This document shows, in pieces, positions 48,927 to 60,572 of a stretch of DNA of 64,000 nucleotides. The stretch is from NCBI RefSeq assembly GCF_036625195.1, contig NZ_JAZKUG010000001.1:3100001-3164000 (forward strand), written 5' to 3'. Every line of letters begins with the position of its first letter. The stretch's first letter is position 1. The notes beneath the pieces were generated by a model that saw only the letters and a list, made by a program, of their open reading frames with translations, did not search any database and was not told where the DNA came from. The translations under genes and the position numbers were made by a program. This DNA comes from Accumulibacter sp. GTDB lineage: Bacteria; Pseudomonadota; Gammaproteobacteria; Burkholderiales; Rhodocyclaceae.

Positions 48927-48949
48927 GAACCCACAACCTATCGGTTGTC
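48927..48949 (+). repeat. 3' strand of the 16S rRNA processing stem
   Basis: Pairs with 47189-47210 (22 base pairs with one bulge). It lies 20 nt after the 16S 3' end and before tRNA-Ile. Confidence 0.88.
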
Positions 48950-48967
48950 AGAGGCTGCACCTGCGAC

Positions 48968-49044
48968 GGGTCTGTAGCTCAGTCGGTTAGAGCATCGTCT
49001 TGATAAGGCGAGGGTCGTTGGTTCGATTCCAACCAGACCCACCA
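48968..49044 (+). tRNA. tRNA-Ile (GAT)
   Basis: A 77-nt spacer tRNA with acceptor stem gggtctg / cagaccc, anticodon loop TTGATAA (GAT) and encoded CCA. It is in the usual first position of the 16S-23S spacer. Confidence 0.97.
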
Positions 49045-49097
49045 GCGTCGCGACGAAGCTGGGTGCGATGATCGGCTGCTGCGTTGTTGGGCACGGC

Positions 49098-49173
49098 GGG
49101 GGATTAGCTCAGCTGGGAGAGCACCTGCTTTGCAAGCAGGGGGTCGTCGGTTCGATCCCGTCATCCTCCACCA
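49098..49173 (+). tRNA. tRNA-Ala (TGC)
   Basis: A 76-nt spacer tRNA with acceptor stem gggggat / atcctcc, anticodon stem-loop cctgctttgcaagcagg (TGC) and encoded CCA. Second tRNA of the 16S-23S spacer. Confidence 0.97.
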
Positions 49174-49244
49174 GGCGGTGCAGCGCGTGAGTGGTCAGGC
49201 CTGCGGGGTGGTTCACCCTGCAGTCCTGACTCCTTACGGGGTCT

Positions 49245-49257
49245 TTGTTCTTTAACA
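49245..49257 (+). promoter_or_regulatory. boxA in the 16S-23S spacer
   Basis: TGTTCTTTAACAA is a near-perfect rrn boxA. It lies about 150 nt before 23S rRNA, the standard position of the second antitermination signal. Confidence 0.85.
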
Positions 49258-49394
49258 AGATGGAAGAAGGTTGTATTGCCGGCATCCCGGGGCATTGGGT
49301 TGCTGGTGATACGGTTGTGATTGCATCGAGCCCCTGTGCCGAGAGGTGCGGGGGTGGCACCGAGTTGCCTGTGGCGTTGTGATCTCGAAAGAGA

Positions 49395-49407
49395 GCGCAA
49401 GGTTATA

Positions 49408-49416
<9 letters not shown>
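49395..49416 (+). repeat. 5' strand of the 23S rRNA processing stem
   Basis: These 22 nt are exactly complementary to 52286-52307 and so enclose 23S rRNA in a perfect terminal stem, the substrate for RNase III. Confidence 0.92.
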
Positions 49417-52285
<2,869 letters not shown>

Positions 52286-52292
<7 letters not shown>

Positions 52293-52307
52293 CCTATAAC
52301 CTTGCGC
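52286..52307 (+). repeat. 3' strand of the 23S rRNA processing stem
   Basis: Exact 22-nt complement of 49395-49416. Confidence 0.92.
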
Positions 52308-52377
52308 AGCAACTCAACACATCACAACCCCTTCTTCCTCCCTTGCGTCCGCAACCCACCGCGGACATACCCGTTAC

Positions 52378-52492
52378 GCTTGGCGGCCATAGCCCTTTGG
52401 ACCCACCCCTTCCCATCCCGAACAGGACCGTGAAACGAAGGTACGCCGATGATAGTGCATCTCCCATGTGTGAAAGTAGGTCACCGCCAGGC
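52378..52492 (+). rRNA. rrf: 5S ribosomal RNA
   Basis: About 115 nt beginning gcttggcggccatagc and ending gtcaccgccaggc, whose ends pair as helix I. Loops with cccatcccgaacagg and gatgatagtgc are typical. It closes the rrn operon. Confidence 0.95.
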
Positions 52493-52506
52493 CCCCCAAC
52501 CACAAC

Positions 52507-52541
52507 AAAAGCCCTCACCACACACGTGGCGAGGGCTTTTG
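52507..52541 (+). terminator. rrn operon terminator
   Basis: Stem aaaagccctc(a)ccac / gtgg(c)gagggctttt, with one mismatch and loop acac, ends in a T-run. It lies 15 bp after 5S rRNA. Confidence 0.92.
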
Positions 52542-52632
52542 GCGTTCGCGGCTGGACGGCGAAGGGGAGTGAGCACAGACACGGCAGCGCCAAGGGCTCT
52601 GGGGGGTGGCGGTCTCTGAGCGGAGATTGGGC

Positions 52633-53181
52633 ATGGCGACAAGTATCGAGATGGCGACACTGGGCGGAGGTTGTTTCTGGTGCCTGGAGGCGGTTTTCGA
52701 ACAGATGATCGGGGTGGAGTCGGTGATCTCGGGCTACTGTGGGGGGAGCACCGAGAACCCGACCTATGAGGCGGTCTGCAGCGGGCGCACAGGCCACGCG
52801 GAAGTCGTGCGGCTGACGTTCGACGCGAAAAGATGCGACTTTCGTCAAGTCCTCGAGGTCTTCTTTGCCATCCACGATCCGACCACACTCAATCGCCAGG
52901 GTAACGACGTCGGCTCACAATATCGATCGGTGATCTTCTTTCACAGCCCGGAGCAGGAAGAAATAGCGCGTTCGGTGATCGCCGAGCTGGCTCGGGAGGC
53001 TGGTTGGGCGAGGCCGGTGGTTACCGAAGTGCTGCCAGTGCCGACCTTCTTCCCGGCCGAAAGCCACCATCAGCAGTATTTTCGCCGTAACGGCGATCAG
53101 CCGTACTGCATGTACGTCGTCAGCCCGAAGCTCGCGACCTTCCGCAAGCGCTTTGTGCAACGGTTCAAGGGGAATCGATGA
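52633..53181 (+). CDS. msrA: Peptide methionine sulfoxide reductase A
   Basis: This 182-residue enzyme repairs methionine-S-sulfoxide in proteins. The catalytic Cys14 lies in LGGGCFWCLEAVFEQM, and the family blocks SGYCGGSTENPTYEAVCSG, GNDVGSQYRSVIF and HHQQYF are conserved. ATG 52633 has a ggagattgggc Shine-Dalgarno. The gene's last bases overlap the end of the convergent hydrolase gene by 17 bp. Confidence 0.95.
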   Translation: MATSIEMATLGGGCFWCLEAVFEQMIGVESVISGYCGGSTENPTYEAVCSGRTGHAEVVRLTFDAKRCDFRQVLEVFFAIHDPTTLNRQGNDVGSQYRSVIFFHSPEQEEIARSVIAELAREAGWARPVVTEVLPVPTFFPAESHHQQYFRRNGDQPYCMYVVSPKLATFRKRFVQRFKGNR

Positions 53182-53998
53182 ACTCGCGCAGGTCGCGGAC
53201 GAAGCGCTCCCGTTCCCACTGGTGGGGCGAGTGATCGGTGCCTTCGTAAACGTGCAGGACGGCGTTGGCAATCCGATTCTTCACGTAGTGGGCGGTCTCG
53301 CTGCGGTAATAGTTGCTGTTGCCACCGTAGACCAGCAACGCGGGGATATCGATGCGCTCGAGAGTGGCGCGATAGTCGGCCTCGGCGAGGCTCTCCCAGC
53401 AGGCGATCAACGGCGCGGGATCCTGTTCCTTCAGCCATTTCCGGGCCTTCTCGAGGCCGCGCGAACCGGCGTGGTACTTTTCCCGGGCGCGTTCGTTGAG
53501 TCCCATGGCGCCGAGCAGCAGAACCGATTCCGCAAAGTCGCTCTCGAGGTGCTTGAGGAAAGCGGCTGAACGTTCGCGGTCGAAATCACCGTAGATGCCG
53601 TTCAGCCACTCAGCGTCGGTCAGCAGTTTCGGCGACTGATCGAGGAAGCAGACCTTGCTGAGTCGACTGCAGCCGTGTTCCTCTATGTACTGCCAGAGCG
53701 TGAGGGCGCCCATCGAATGACCGACTGCGACCAGCCGATCGAGTTGGTAGTGGTCGATCAGGTTGTGCAGATCACGGGCCATTCGTTGCACCGTCGGGAC
53801 CGTGTCGCGGGTGAGTCGGTGGCCGCCATGGCCGCGTGCGTCCCAGCGGAGCACGCGATGATGCGGCGTCAACTGGTCGAGGAACGGCGCCCACTCCAGA
53901 TGACTGGCGGTCCAGCCGTGCAGCATGATGATCGGCGGGCCATCGCCGGCGAGCTGGACGTGGATCTTTTCTCCATCGTCAGCAAAGAAGTGCGTCAT
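53165..53998 (-). CDS. Alpha/beta-fold hydrolase
   Basis: This 277-residue protein has the alpha/beta-hydrolase oxyanion region IIMLHGWTASHLEW, the nucleophile elbow VGHSMGAL with Ser95, a probable acid in the VYGGN region, and the catalytic His in GTDHSPHQWERERF. ATG 53998 is chosen because MTHFFADDGEKIHVQLAG aligns with family starts; the open frame extends 19 codons further upstream. The substrate is unknown; esterase or lactonase activity is possible. It is divergent from the metallo-beta-lactamase-fold gene. Confidence 0.85.
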   Translation of the reverse strand: MTHFFADDGEKIHVQLAGDGPPIIMLHGWTASHLEWAPFLDQLTPHHRVLRWDARGHGGHRLTRDTVPTVQRMARDLHNLIDHYQLDRLVAVGHSMGALTLWQYIEEHGCSRLSKVCFLDQSPKLLTDAEWLNGIYGDFDRERSAAFLKHLESDFAESVLLLGAMGLNERAREKYHAGSRGLEKARKWLKEQDPAPLIACWESLAEADYRATLERIDIPALLVYGGNSNYYRSETAHYVKNRIANAVLHVYEGTDHSPHQWERERFVRDLREFIDSP

Positions 53999-54091
53999 GA
54001 TCAAGTGCGGGCAAAGCCAAGAATCGGATGGATCGTCACTACGGCGCGATGGCAACTATAATCCTCGCCTGCAAAAAAGGAAACCATCGGG

Positions 54092-55039
54092 ATGAATTCT
54101 CTCCGTTCCTACGAGCACGGCATCCATTCCGTCGACGCGGGCTACGTGCGCCCGCTGCTCGCGGCCGTCCATCTGATCGTCGAGGAAGGCCGGGTGGCCA
54201 TCGTCGACAGCGGCAGCAACGCGTCCGTGCAGCCGCTGCTGGCAGCCCTGAACGCATTCGATCTGTTGCCCGAAGCCGTCGATTACCTCATCCTGACCCA
54301 CATTCACCTCGATCATGCGGGTGGTGCGGGCAGCCTGATGGGCGTATTGCCGAACGCACGGCTGCTGGTGCATCCGCGTGGCGTCGCACACATGGTCGAT
54401 CCGTCGCGGCTGGTCGCGGGTGTCACTGCCGTCTACGGTTCGGCGGCCGTCAGGGAGCTGTACGGCGAGATCCTGCCGATCGCCGAGCGGCGGATCATCC
54501 CGGCGACGCACGGCCTGCGGGTCGATCTGGCGGGTCGGGAACTGCTGTGTCTCGACACTCCGGGTCATGCCCGGCATCACATCAGCGTGTACGACCACCG
54601 CAGCTCGAGTTTCTTCACCGGAGACATCTTCGGGCTGTCCTATCGCGAGCTGGACCGGGATGGCAGGCAGTTCATCTTTCCGACGACGACGCCGGTTCAA
54701 TTCGATCCGGTGGCCATGCATGCATCGCTCGATCTGCTGCTCAGCCATGCGCCGCAAGTGATGTACCTGACGCATTACAGTCAGGTGCGCGATGTGGCAG
54801 CCAAGGCGGTGCGCCTGCACGAGCTGATCGACGAGCATGTCCGCATCGCCCGTCTTGCCGATGCGGCAGGCAGCCAGCGTCGAGCAAGGATTCGCGCGGG
54901 ACTGCAGGAACTGCTTCTGGTCGAGGCTGAGCGCTTCGGCTGCGCGCTGCCCAGGGCACAGGTGCTGAAGCTTTTCGCCACTGATCTCGACCTCAATGCG
55001 CAAGGGCTCGAGGTGTGGCTTGACTCGCGCGCCGGCTGA
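54092..55039 (+). CDS. Metallo-beta-lactamase-fold hydrolase
   Basis: This 315-residue protein has the metal motif LTHIHLDHAGG (His70, His72, Asp74, His75), a further metal His in DTPGHARHHIS near 155, and FFTGDIFG, which provides the bridging Asp. It resembles glyoxalase II-like and other MBL-fold hydrolases with an extra C-terminal helical region (about 230-315). The substrate cannot be named from sequence. Its start follows aaggaaaccatcggg. It converges on the hydrogenase operon. Confidence 0.86.
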   Translation: MNSLRSYEHGIHSVDAGYVRPLLAAVHLIVEEGRVAIVDSGSNASVQPLLAALNAFDLLPEAVDYLILTHIHLDHAGGAGSLMGVLPNARLLVHPRGVAHMVDPSRLVAGVTAVYGSAAVRELYGEILPIAERRIIPATHGLRVDLAGRELLCLDTPGHARHHISVYDHRSSSFFTGDIFGLSYRELDRDGRQFIFPTTTPVQFDPVAMHASLDLLLSHAPQVMYLTHYSQVRDVAAKAVRLHELIDEHVRIARLADAAGSQRRARIRAGLQELLLVEAERFGCALPRAQVLKLFATDLDLNAQGLEVWLDSRAG

Positions 55040-55180
55040 GATCTTTTGGGCGGGGATGGGGCGCCGGCCGCCCGACCGGATGCCGCTCCAGGGGTGTTCG
55101 GGCGGAGCCAGCCGGCAGCCGCTTTACTGCCCTTCCTGCTCGCTCGCGTCTGGGGCTCGTGGCGCTCTCGTCAACGACCC

Positions 55181-55759
55181 TCAGGTCTTGACGAATCGCC
55201 GCAGGAAGGCACGGCGGGAGGACTCACGCTGCCCGGTCGCCGGGCTGTTCGCCGGGTCTTCGCTCGCGCCGCCGTTCAGCAAGGCGTCGAGTGCCGCCGT
55301 TGCCGCCGCCTGTGCGGCGATCTGCGAAGCAAAGCGGCTCGGGGGGGCAAAGAGCGGGCAGTATTGGTACGCCGGCAGGTCCGCGTCAGGCTCGTAGTCC
55401 GCGATGAACTCGATCGGACCGATCGGAAACGTAACGTGACAGCGGTCTCCCGGGCGGCGATCAGACCACAGGCTGCCGCCGCCGGGCAACAGGAGGAGGC
55501 CGATCACCCATGGCGTGATGACGGCGCCGATCCAGTCGCCTGTTGCGCTGCTCGTCGTGCCGGCAAGGGATTCGCCGGTCGAGCCATGGCGGCGAAAGCC
55601 GATCGCCTCGACCGACAGGGCGGGATTGACGAACGGGAGGTCGCGCATGCTGGTTGTCCACAGGCGGAGGTACTTCGCCTCGACTCGTCGCGCCGGATCC
55701 TCGGCGATTGGTCGGGCCGGTGGCGGTTGTGCCGCCTCGAACGCGCGCCTGCGAATCAT
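55181..55759 (-). CDS. hybE: [NiFe]-hydrogenase assembly chaperone HybE
   Basis: This 192-residue protein shows the HybE/HupJ family pattern: RDLPFVNPALSVEAIGFRR, then VITPWVIGLLLLPGGGSLW, FPIGPIEFIAD and YQYCPLFAPPSRFA. HybE binds the Tat signal of the hydrogenase small subunit so that export waits for maturation. The C-terminus ends ESSRRAFLRRFVKT, which looks like a Tat twin-arginine motif. The start overlaps the hypC-like stop (TGATG). It is the last gene of the hyb operon. Confidence 0.85.
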   Translation of the reverse strand: MIRRRAFEAAQPPPARPIAEDPARRVEAKYLRLWTTSMRDLPFVNPALSVEAIGFRRHGSTGESLAGTTSSATGDWIGAVITPWVIGLLLLPGGGSLWSDRRPGDRCHVTFPIGPIEFIADYEPDADLPAYQYCPLFAPPSRFASQIAAQAAATAALDALLNGGASEDPANSPATGQRESSRRAFLRRFVKT

Positions 55760-56067
55760 CAGGGGCCGTCCCTCTGCGGCCGGGCGTGCAGCAGGTCGCC
55801 GAAGTGCAGTTCGGCATCATAGCTGCCGCTGCGGACAGCCTGCACGGCCGAGAGCGCGTCTTCGATCAGCACTCGCTGATCGTCGTCGACGACCTCCCGC
55901 GCCAGTCCGAGCGAGACAAGGACCCAGGTGCCGATCGCCTGCCGGCCAAGCAGCAGCATGTTGACGTGCTCGCGCCGCACTTCTTCACCGTCCCGCCGCT
56001 CGACGATGGCGACCTCGCCAGTCGGGTCGGCGTCGGCGACGACCTGCATCGGTAGCGACAGACACAT
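55759..56067 (-). CDS. hybG: Hydrogenase maturation chaperone, HypC/HybG/HupF type
   Basis: This 102-residue protein begins MCLSLPMQVV; Cys2 is the residue that in HypC-family chaperones carries the Fe(CN)2CO unit to the large subunit. The family usually reads MC(L/I)(A/G)IP, so Ser-Leu here is a mild variation. GEEVRREHVNMLLLGRQAIGTWVLVSLG matches the beta-barrel core. A GGAGGAA Shine-Dalgarno lies within the end of the protease gene; only one base separates that gene's stop from this start. Confidence 0.88.
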   Translation of the reverse strand: MCLSLPMQVVADADPTGEVAIVERRDGEEVRREHVNMLLLGRQAIGTWVLVSLGLAREVVDDDQRVLIEDALSAVQAVRSGSYDAELHFGDLLHARPQRDGP

Positions 56068-56068
56068 C

Positions 56069-56560
56069 TCAGCTTCCTCCGCAGCTCTTTGCCGGCGCGG
56101 CCAGCCCGAGCGAAGCCAGTTCGGCTGTGACCATGGCGAGGAGCGCGGGCATGCCTTCCTCGACTGCGCGGCTCAGTTCCATCCCCAAGGCGAGGGATTG
56201 CGGCTGCAGGCCGAGGATGCAGATGTGACGCGGCGACCTGCCGAGGAGCTCGAGGCTGGCCAAGACGTCGCTCAGGCCAACCTGGTGCGGTGACAGCCTG
56301 GTGCGGAAGAACACCGGCAGGGCTTCCCCAGCCAGTCGGATCGGCGTTGCCGGGGGCGCGCCGGCGCGGATCGCGTCGACCATGATCAAGGCGTCGATTC
56401 CCTCGATCTGCTCGAGCAGTTCCATGCCCGATGTGCCGCCATCGATCACTTCAACCTCGGGCGGCAGGCAGTTTATCCGCTGCAGACGTTCGACCGCGCG
56501 AACGCCAAGCCCCTCGTCGCTCAGGAGAACGTTGCCCACCCCGAGGACCACGACTCGCAT
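56069..56560 (-). CDS. hybD: Hydrogenase maturation protease (HybD/HyaD/HupD)
   Basis: This 163-residue endopeptidase clips the C-terminal tail of the large subunit after nickel insertion. MRVVVLGVGNVLLSDEGLGV contains the conserved Glu ligand, VIDGGTSGMELL the conserved Asp region and SPHQVGLSDVLASLELLG the His ligand. ATG 56560 is chosen; a GTG at 56578 would add six residues. It follows the large-subunit gene, whose product keeps the removable tail. Confidence 0.93.
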   Translation of the reverse strand: MRVVVLGVGNVLLSDEGLGVRAVERLQRINCLPPEVEVIDGGTSGMELLEQIEGIDALIMVDAIRAGAPPATPIRLAGEALPVFFRTRLSPHQVGLSDVLASLELLGRSPRHICILGLQPQSLALGMELSRAVEEGMPALLAMVTAELASLGLAAPAKSCGGS

Positions 56561-56637
56561 GCTCGTTCGCGCCTGCACGAAGCGTCAGGTCGGGGCCGCT
56601 GCAGCGGTGCCGCGCGGCGGCTCGGCCGGCGGCCGCA

Positions 56638-58341
56638 TCAGGCCGCCTTGACCCGGATGACGGGCTGCCTTTCCTGGTCCACGACGTGTACCGCGCAGGC
56701 CAGGCAGGGATCGAAGGAATGCACCGTACGCAGAACCTCGAGCGGCTGATCCGGAATCGCGACGGGCGTTCCGGCGAGGCATGCCTCGTAGGCGCCGGGT
56801 TCGTCCCTCTCGTTGCGCGGCGCAGCGTTCCAGGTCGTCGGCACGACGCACTGGTAGTTCCTGATCTTGCCGTCCCGGATCACGATCCAGTGCGAGAGGA
56901 CGCCGCGTGGAGCTTCGTGCATGCCGACGCCGGTGATTTCGCCCTGCGGAAAAACCGGCTTGTTGAAGGTCTTCAGGTCGCCCTTGGCCATGCTTGCCAG
57001 CAGCAGATCCCATTGCCGGGCGAGTTCGTCCACCTCGACTGCGCAGGCGACGGCACGTGCGGCATGACGCCCGATCGTCGAGTGCAGCGCGTCGATGCCG
57101 ACCTTGGTCTTCGCCACCGTCGACACCAGTTCGAGCGCGTGCGCTGCATAGTCGATCGTCGGCTTGTGCCCGGCAGCGACCATCGCGAGTACGCGTGGCA
57201 GCGGTCCAACCTGCATCGGCTTGTCGTAGAAGGTCGGTGACTTCAGCCACGAGTATTTTCCGTCATCCTGGAAATCGGTGTATTGCGGCCGTGTTTCCCC
57301 CTTGTACGGATGCAGCGGACCCTTGCCGCCTTCATACCATGAATGCTTGACCGACTCGCTCACGCCATCCTTGAAGTACGCGTCGTCGTGCGTCCTGATC
57401 TGCTTGAAGCTCGCCAGGTCGCCGCCGGCGATGTGGCCGCCGGGCAGGGCGAACTCCGTGTTCCTGCCGTCGAGCGGGATGTCGGGCACGCAGAGGTAGT
57501 CGACGATGCCGCGGCCGATCTGCGTCCACTCGGGATACGATCCGCCGACCACCGCCACGTCGACGAGGTACACATTCTTGACGAAGTCGGCGAGCTGGTC
57601 GATCCAGTCCTTGACGGCGAGCAGGCGCTCGACGGTGAGGACGGCCTGCGAGTCGACGGCCAGTGCATTCGCGACGCCACCGACGACGACGTTCTGGATG
57701 TGCGGCGTCTTGCCACCGAGGATGCTGACCACCTTGTTGGCGTGCCGTTGCACTTCGAGTGCCTGCAGATAGTGGGCGACGGCGATCAGGTTGATCTCCG
57801 GCGGCAGCTTCATCGCCGGATGTCCCCAGTAGCCGTTGGTGAAGATGCCCAGTTGACCGGTCCCGACGAATCCCGAAAGACGTTGCTGCACCTTGCTGAA
57901 CTCGGCCTTGCTGTTGCCGGACCACGACGAGAGGCTCTCGGCGAGGCTGGCGGCCTTCGCCGGATCGGCCTTCAGCGCACTCGTGACATCGACCCAGTCG
58001 AGCGCCGAGAGATGGTAGAAATGGACGATGTGGTCATGCACCGCGTGCGCCAGGATGATCATGTTGCGGATGTACTGGGCGTTGACCGGCAGTTCCAGTT
58101 GCAGGGCGTTCTCGACCGAGCGGACCGAGGCCAGCGCGTGCACCGTCGTACAGACGCCGCAGATGCGCTGCGTGATCGCCCAGGCGTCGCGCGGATCGCG
58201 ACCGATCAGGATGTTCTCGACGCCACGCCACATCTGGCCCGACGCCCACGCCTTCTTCACCTTGCCGCCATCGACTTCCACATCAACGCGCAGATGGCCT
58301 TCGATCCGCGTCACCGGATCAATCGTGACTCTTTGCGACAT
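56638..58341 (-). CDS. hybC: [NiFe]-hydrogenase large subunit (HybC-like)
   Basis: This 567-residue catalytic subunit has both nickel-binding motifs: RICGVC with Cys61 and Cys64 near the N-terminus, and DPCLACAVH with Cys546 and Cys549. A 15-residue tail follows His552 and is the expected cleavage product of the protease. The start MSQRVTIDPVTRIEGHLRVD is typical of group 1 uptake hydrogenases. It lacks its own export signal and would travel to the periplasm with the small subunit. The cofactor genes hypA, B, D, E and F are not in the window. Confidence 0.96.
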   Translation of the reverse strand: MSQRVTIDPVTRIEGHLRVDVEVDGGKVKKAWASGQMWRGVENILIGRDPRDAWAITQRICGVCTTVHALASVRSVENALQLELPVNAQYIRNMIILAHAVHDHIVHFYHLSALDWVDVTSALKADPAKAASLAESLSSWSGNSKAEFSKVQQRLSGFVGTGQLGIFTNGYWGHPAMKLPPEINLIAVAHYLQALEVQRHANKVVSILGGKTPHIQNVVVGGVANALAVDSQAVLTVERLLAVKDWIDQLADFVKNVYLVDVAVVGGSYPEWTQIGRGIVDYLCVPDIPLDGRNTEFALPGGHIAGGDLASFKQIRTHDDAYFKDGVSESVKHSWYEGGKGPLHPYKGETRPQYTDFQDDGKYSWLKSPTFYDKPMQVGPLPRVLAMVAAGHKPTIDYAAHALELVSTVAKTKVGIDALHSTIGRHAARAVACAVEVDELARQWDLLLASMAKGDLKTFNKPVFPQGEITGVGMHEAPRGVLSHWIVIRDGKIRNYQCVVPTTWNAAPRNERDEPGAYEACLAGTPVAIPDQPLEVLRTVHSFDPCLACAVHVVDQERQPVIRVKAA

Positions 58342-58364
58342 CTCGTTGTCTCCTGAAAGCGGCC

Positions 58365-59534
58365 TCAGCTGTGCGCTGGCTGGGCGTAGGTTTCTTCACG
58401 CGGCAGGACCGGGAAGCGGCGGGTGATGTAAATGTAGCCGAAAACCTCGGCGGCGAAGATGCCGATGGTGACCAGAAGTTCGGGCACCGAGGGGAAGTAG
58501 CTCCAGCCCGGACCGGTGTCAAAAGCGATCAGGAAGCCGTTCAGGCGCAGCAGGATGCCGCTCAGCATGACCGTGATTCCGGCGAGGAACAGCCGGGCAG
58601 GATTGCGCCGCGCCTCGACCGTGCCGATCAGGAGGAAGGTCGCCACCAGGCACAGGTTCTCGGCCCAGAAGGTCAGGGCGATATGGCTGGCGCGGAAAGC
58701 CTCGGGCAACGCCCCACGTACGGCGACATCGGTGAAGCGAACGACGAGAAACAGTACGATGATGCCGAGCATGACTTTCGCCATCGGATTGAGCAGGCTC
58801 ACCTCGATCTGTCGCCGGTACGCCGAGGCGGCGACACAGGACTCGAAGAGGATCACGCCATAGCCCAGCATGATCGCCGACAGCAGGTAGATCAAGGGCT
58901 GGATCGGCGTCTGCCAAAGCGGGTGGACCTGACCACCCATGACCACGAGCATCGTTCCCAACGACGCCTGGTGCATCATCGGCAGCACGCAGCCGAGCGC
59001 GATGAAGAAGAAGAGCGACTTCTCGAGCTTGCGGCGCGCGTCGCGCAAACCGAGCTTCTCCAGGAAGACCGGCGAGAACTCGATCCACATGACGATGATG
59101 TAGAGCGTGATGCACGCGGCGACTTCGAACATCACCGAGTTCACGTTGAAGTAGCCCGGCCAGAAGATGTGCCAGAAGTTCCACCAGCGACCGAGGTCGA
59201 AGGTGATCGCAGCACCGGCGAAGGTATATCCGAACAGGCTGCCGAGCAGCGCCGGCCGCACCAGCGGATGATACTTGCCCTTGTTGAAGACGTAGACCAG
59301 GAGGGCCATGCAGAAGCCGCCGCAGGCGAGGGCCGAGCCGATGAAGACATCGACCACGACCCAGATGCCCCAGGAGTAACCGTCGTTGACGTTGGTCGTC
59401 GAACTCAGGCCAAAGAACAGACGGACGATGATGATCGTCGCCGTGATCGCCATCAGGATGCCACAGACGAGCGTCGTGGCATTGAAGAGGCTGCCGCCGA
59501 CCGGTGCTGGCTGGGCATGTTGCTGCGCGCTCAT
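58365..59534 (-). CDS. hybB: Hydrogenase membrane subunit HybB (NrfD-like)
   Basis: This 389-residue protein has about ten hydrophobic segments, beginning with SLFNATTLVCGILMAITATIIIV. GLSSTTNVNDGYSWGIWVV is a HybB/NrfD-family block. It carries no heme-binding pattern and should link the HybA iron-sulfur protein to the quinone pool. The ATG overlaps the hybA stop (ATGA at 59534-59531), and hybC follows after 23 bp. Confidence 0.93.
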   Translation of the reverse strand: MSAQQHAQPAPVGGSLFNATTLVCGILMAITATIIIVRLFFGLSSTTNVNDGYSWGIWVVVDVFIGSALACGGFCMALLVYVFNKGKYHPLVRPALLGSLFGYTFAGAAITFDLGRWWNFWHIFWPGYFNVNSVMFEVAACITLYIIVMWIEFSPVFLEKLGLRDARRKLEKSLFFFIALGCVLPMMHQASLGTMLVVMGGQVHPLWQTPIQPLIYLLSAIMLGYGVILFESCVAASAYRRQIEVSLLNPMAKVMLGIIVLFLVVRFTDVAVRGALPEAFRASHIALTFWAENLCLVATFLLIGTVEARRNPARLFLAGITVMLSGILLRLNGFLIAFDTGPGWSYFPSVPELLVTIGIFAAEVFGYIYITRRFPVLPREETYAQPAHS

Positions 59535-60571
59535 GATTCCTCCCTGCCGGGCGGCTCTGCCGGCGGCGCCTCGTCATCCTCATGATGGACGTTGCGCTTG
59601 GCGACGTAGGTCAGTGCGCCGAGCACCGCGAAGGGCATCAACAGTCCGCCATAGAGCGTGTGCTGGATGGTCTCCGAGGTTGATGCCGACGACTTCGGCG
59701 GCAGGTACGGCATGCCGACCTTCGCGAAGTCCACCGCCGAAAGCTTCAGGACCTGCGTGCCGCCGTATTCGGTCTCGCCGTAGACGTGCTGCTTGTAGTT
59801 GCCGACCTTGCCTTCGTAGCTCTGCTGCGGCCCGCCGCTGAGGTTGCCGCGCGGATAGGTCGTGACGCTGCCGGGGGTGAGTGCGAGACGGCGCTTCGCC
59901 TCGACGAGCAGATCGCTGGTGCGCCCGTAGAGGGTGGCACCGGTCGGGCAGACCTCGGCACAGGCCGAGTAGTGACCATCCTTGTAGCGATGGCGGCAGA
60001 GCTCGCACTTGCCGATCTTGCCGGTCGGCGAATCGTACTGATACTTCGGAATGCCGAAGGGGCAGGCGACGACGCAGTAGCGGCAGCCGACGCAGGCTTC
60101 GGGATCGTAGGCGACGATGCCGGTCGTCGCGTCCTTGGTCATTGCCGTCACCGGGCAGGCAGAGACGCAGGACGGGTCGGCGCAGTGCATGCATGAGGTC
60201 TTCATGAACGCATAGCCGTTTTCCTCGTCGTCCTTCGTCGCCATCGTCCCGCTGCGGTACGTCTTGATGATGTTGAAGGTGTAGCCGCTGGTGTCGAGCG
60301 GCGTGTCCCAAAGCTTGTCGGTCGTCGAGAATTCGGGCGGATTGTCGTTCGCCCGCTTGCAGGCGGCGACGCAGGCCTTGCAGCCGATGCACAGGGTGGC
60401 GTCGTAGAGCAGACCGAGCGCTTCCGCCGGCCGCTGGTAGGTCTCGCGCGCGGCGGCCCGCTCGCTGACGGTGGCGCCAGCAACGGCGGCACCGGCGGTG
60501 CCGAGACAACCCTTGAGGAAGCGGCGGCGGCCGGCGGGAATGACGCCCCCATTGCCCACTCGTGTTTTCAT
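59531..60571 (-). CDS. hybA: Hydrogenase 4Fe-4S ferredoxin subunit HybA
   Basis: This 346-residue protein has a Tat signal (RRRFLKGCLGTAGAAVAGAT) and four cysteine clusters: CIGCKACVAACKRA, CMHCADPSCVSACP, CVGCRYCVVACPFG and CELC...CAEVCPTGA. These bind four [4Fe-4S] centres for electron transfer from the small subunit to HybB. A C-terminal hydrophobic helix (LYGGLLMPFAVLGALTYVA) anchors it to the membrane. It starts one base after the hybO stop. Confidence 0.95.
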   Translation of the reverse strand: MKTRVGNGGVIPAGRRRFLKGCLGTAGAAVAGATVSERAAARETYQRPAEALGLLYDATLCIGCKACVAACKRANDNPPEFSTTDKLWDTPLDTSGYTFNIIKTYRSGTMATKDDEENGYAFMKTSCMHCADPSCVSACPVTAMTKDATTGIVAYDPEACVGCRYCVVACPFGIPKYQYDSPTGKIGKCELCRHRYKDGHYSACAEVCPTGATLYGRTSDLLVEAKRRLALTPGSVTTYPRGNLSGGPQQSYEGKVGNYKQHVYGETEYGGTQVLKLSAVDFAKVGMPYLPPKSSASTSETIQHTLYGGLLMPFAVLGALTYVAKRNVHHEDDEAPPAEPPGREES

Positions 60572-60572
60572 G

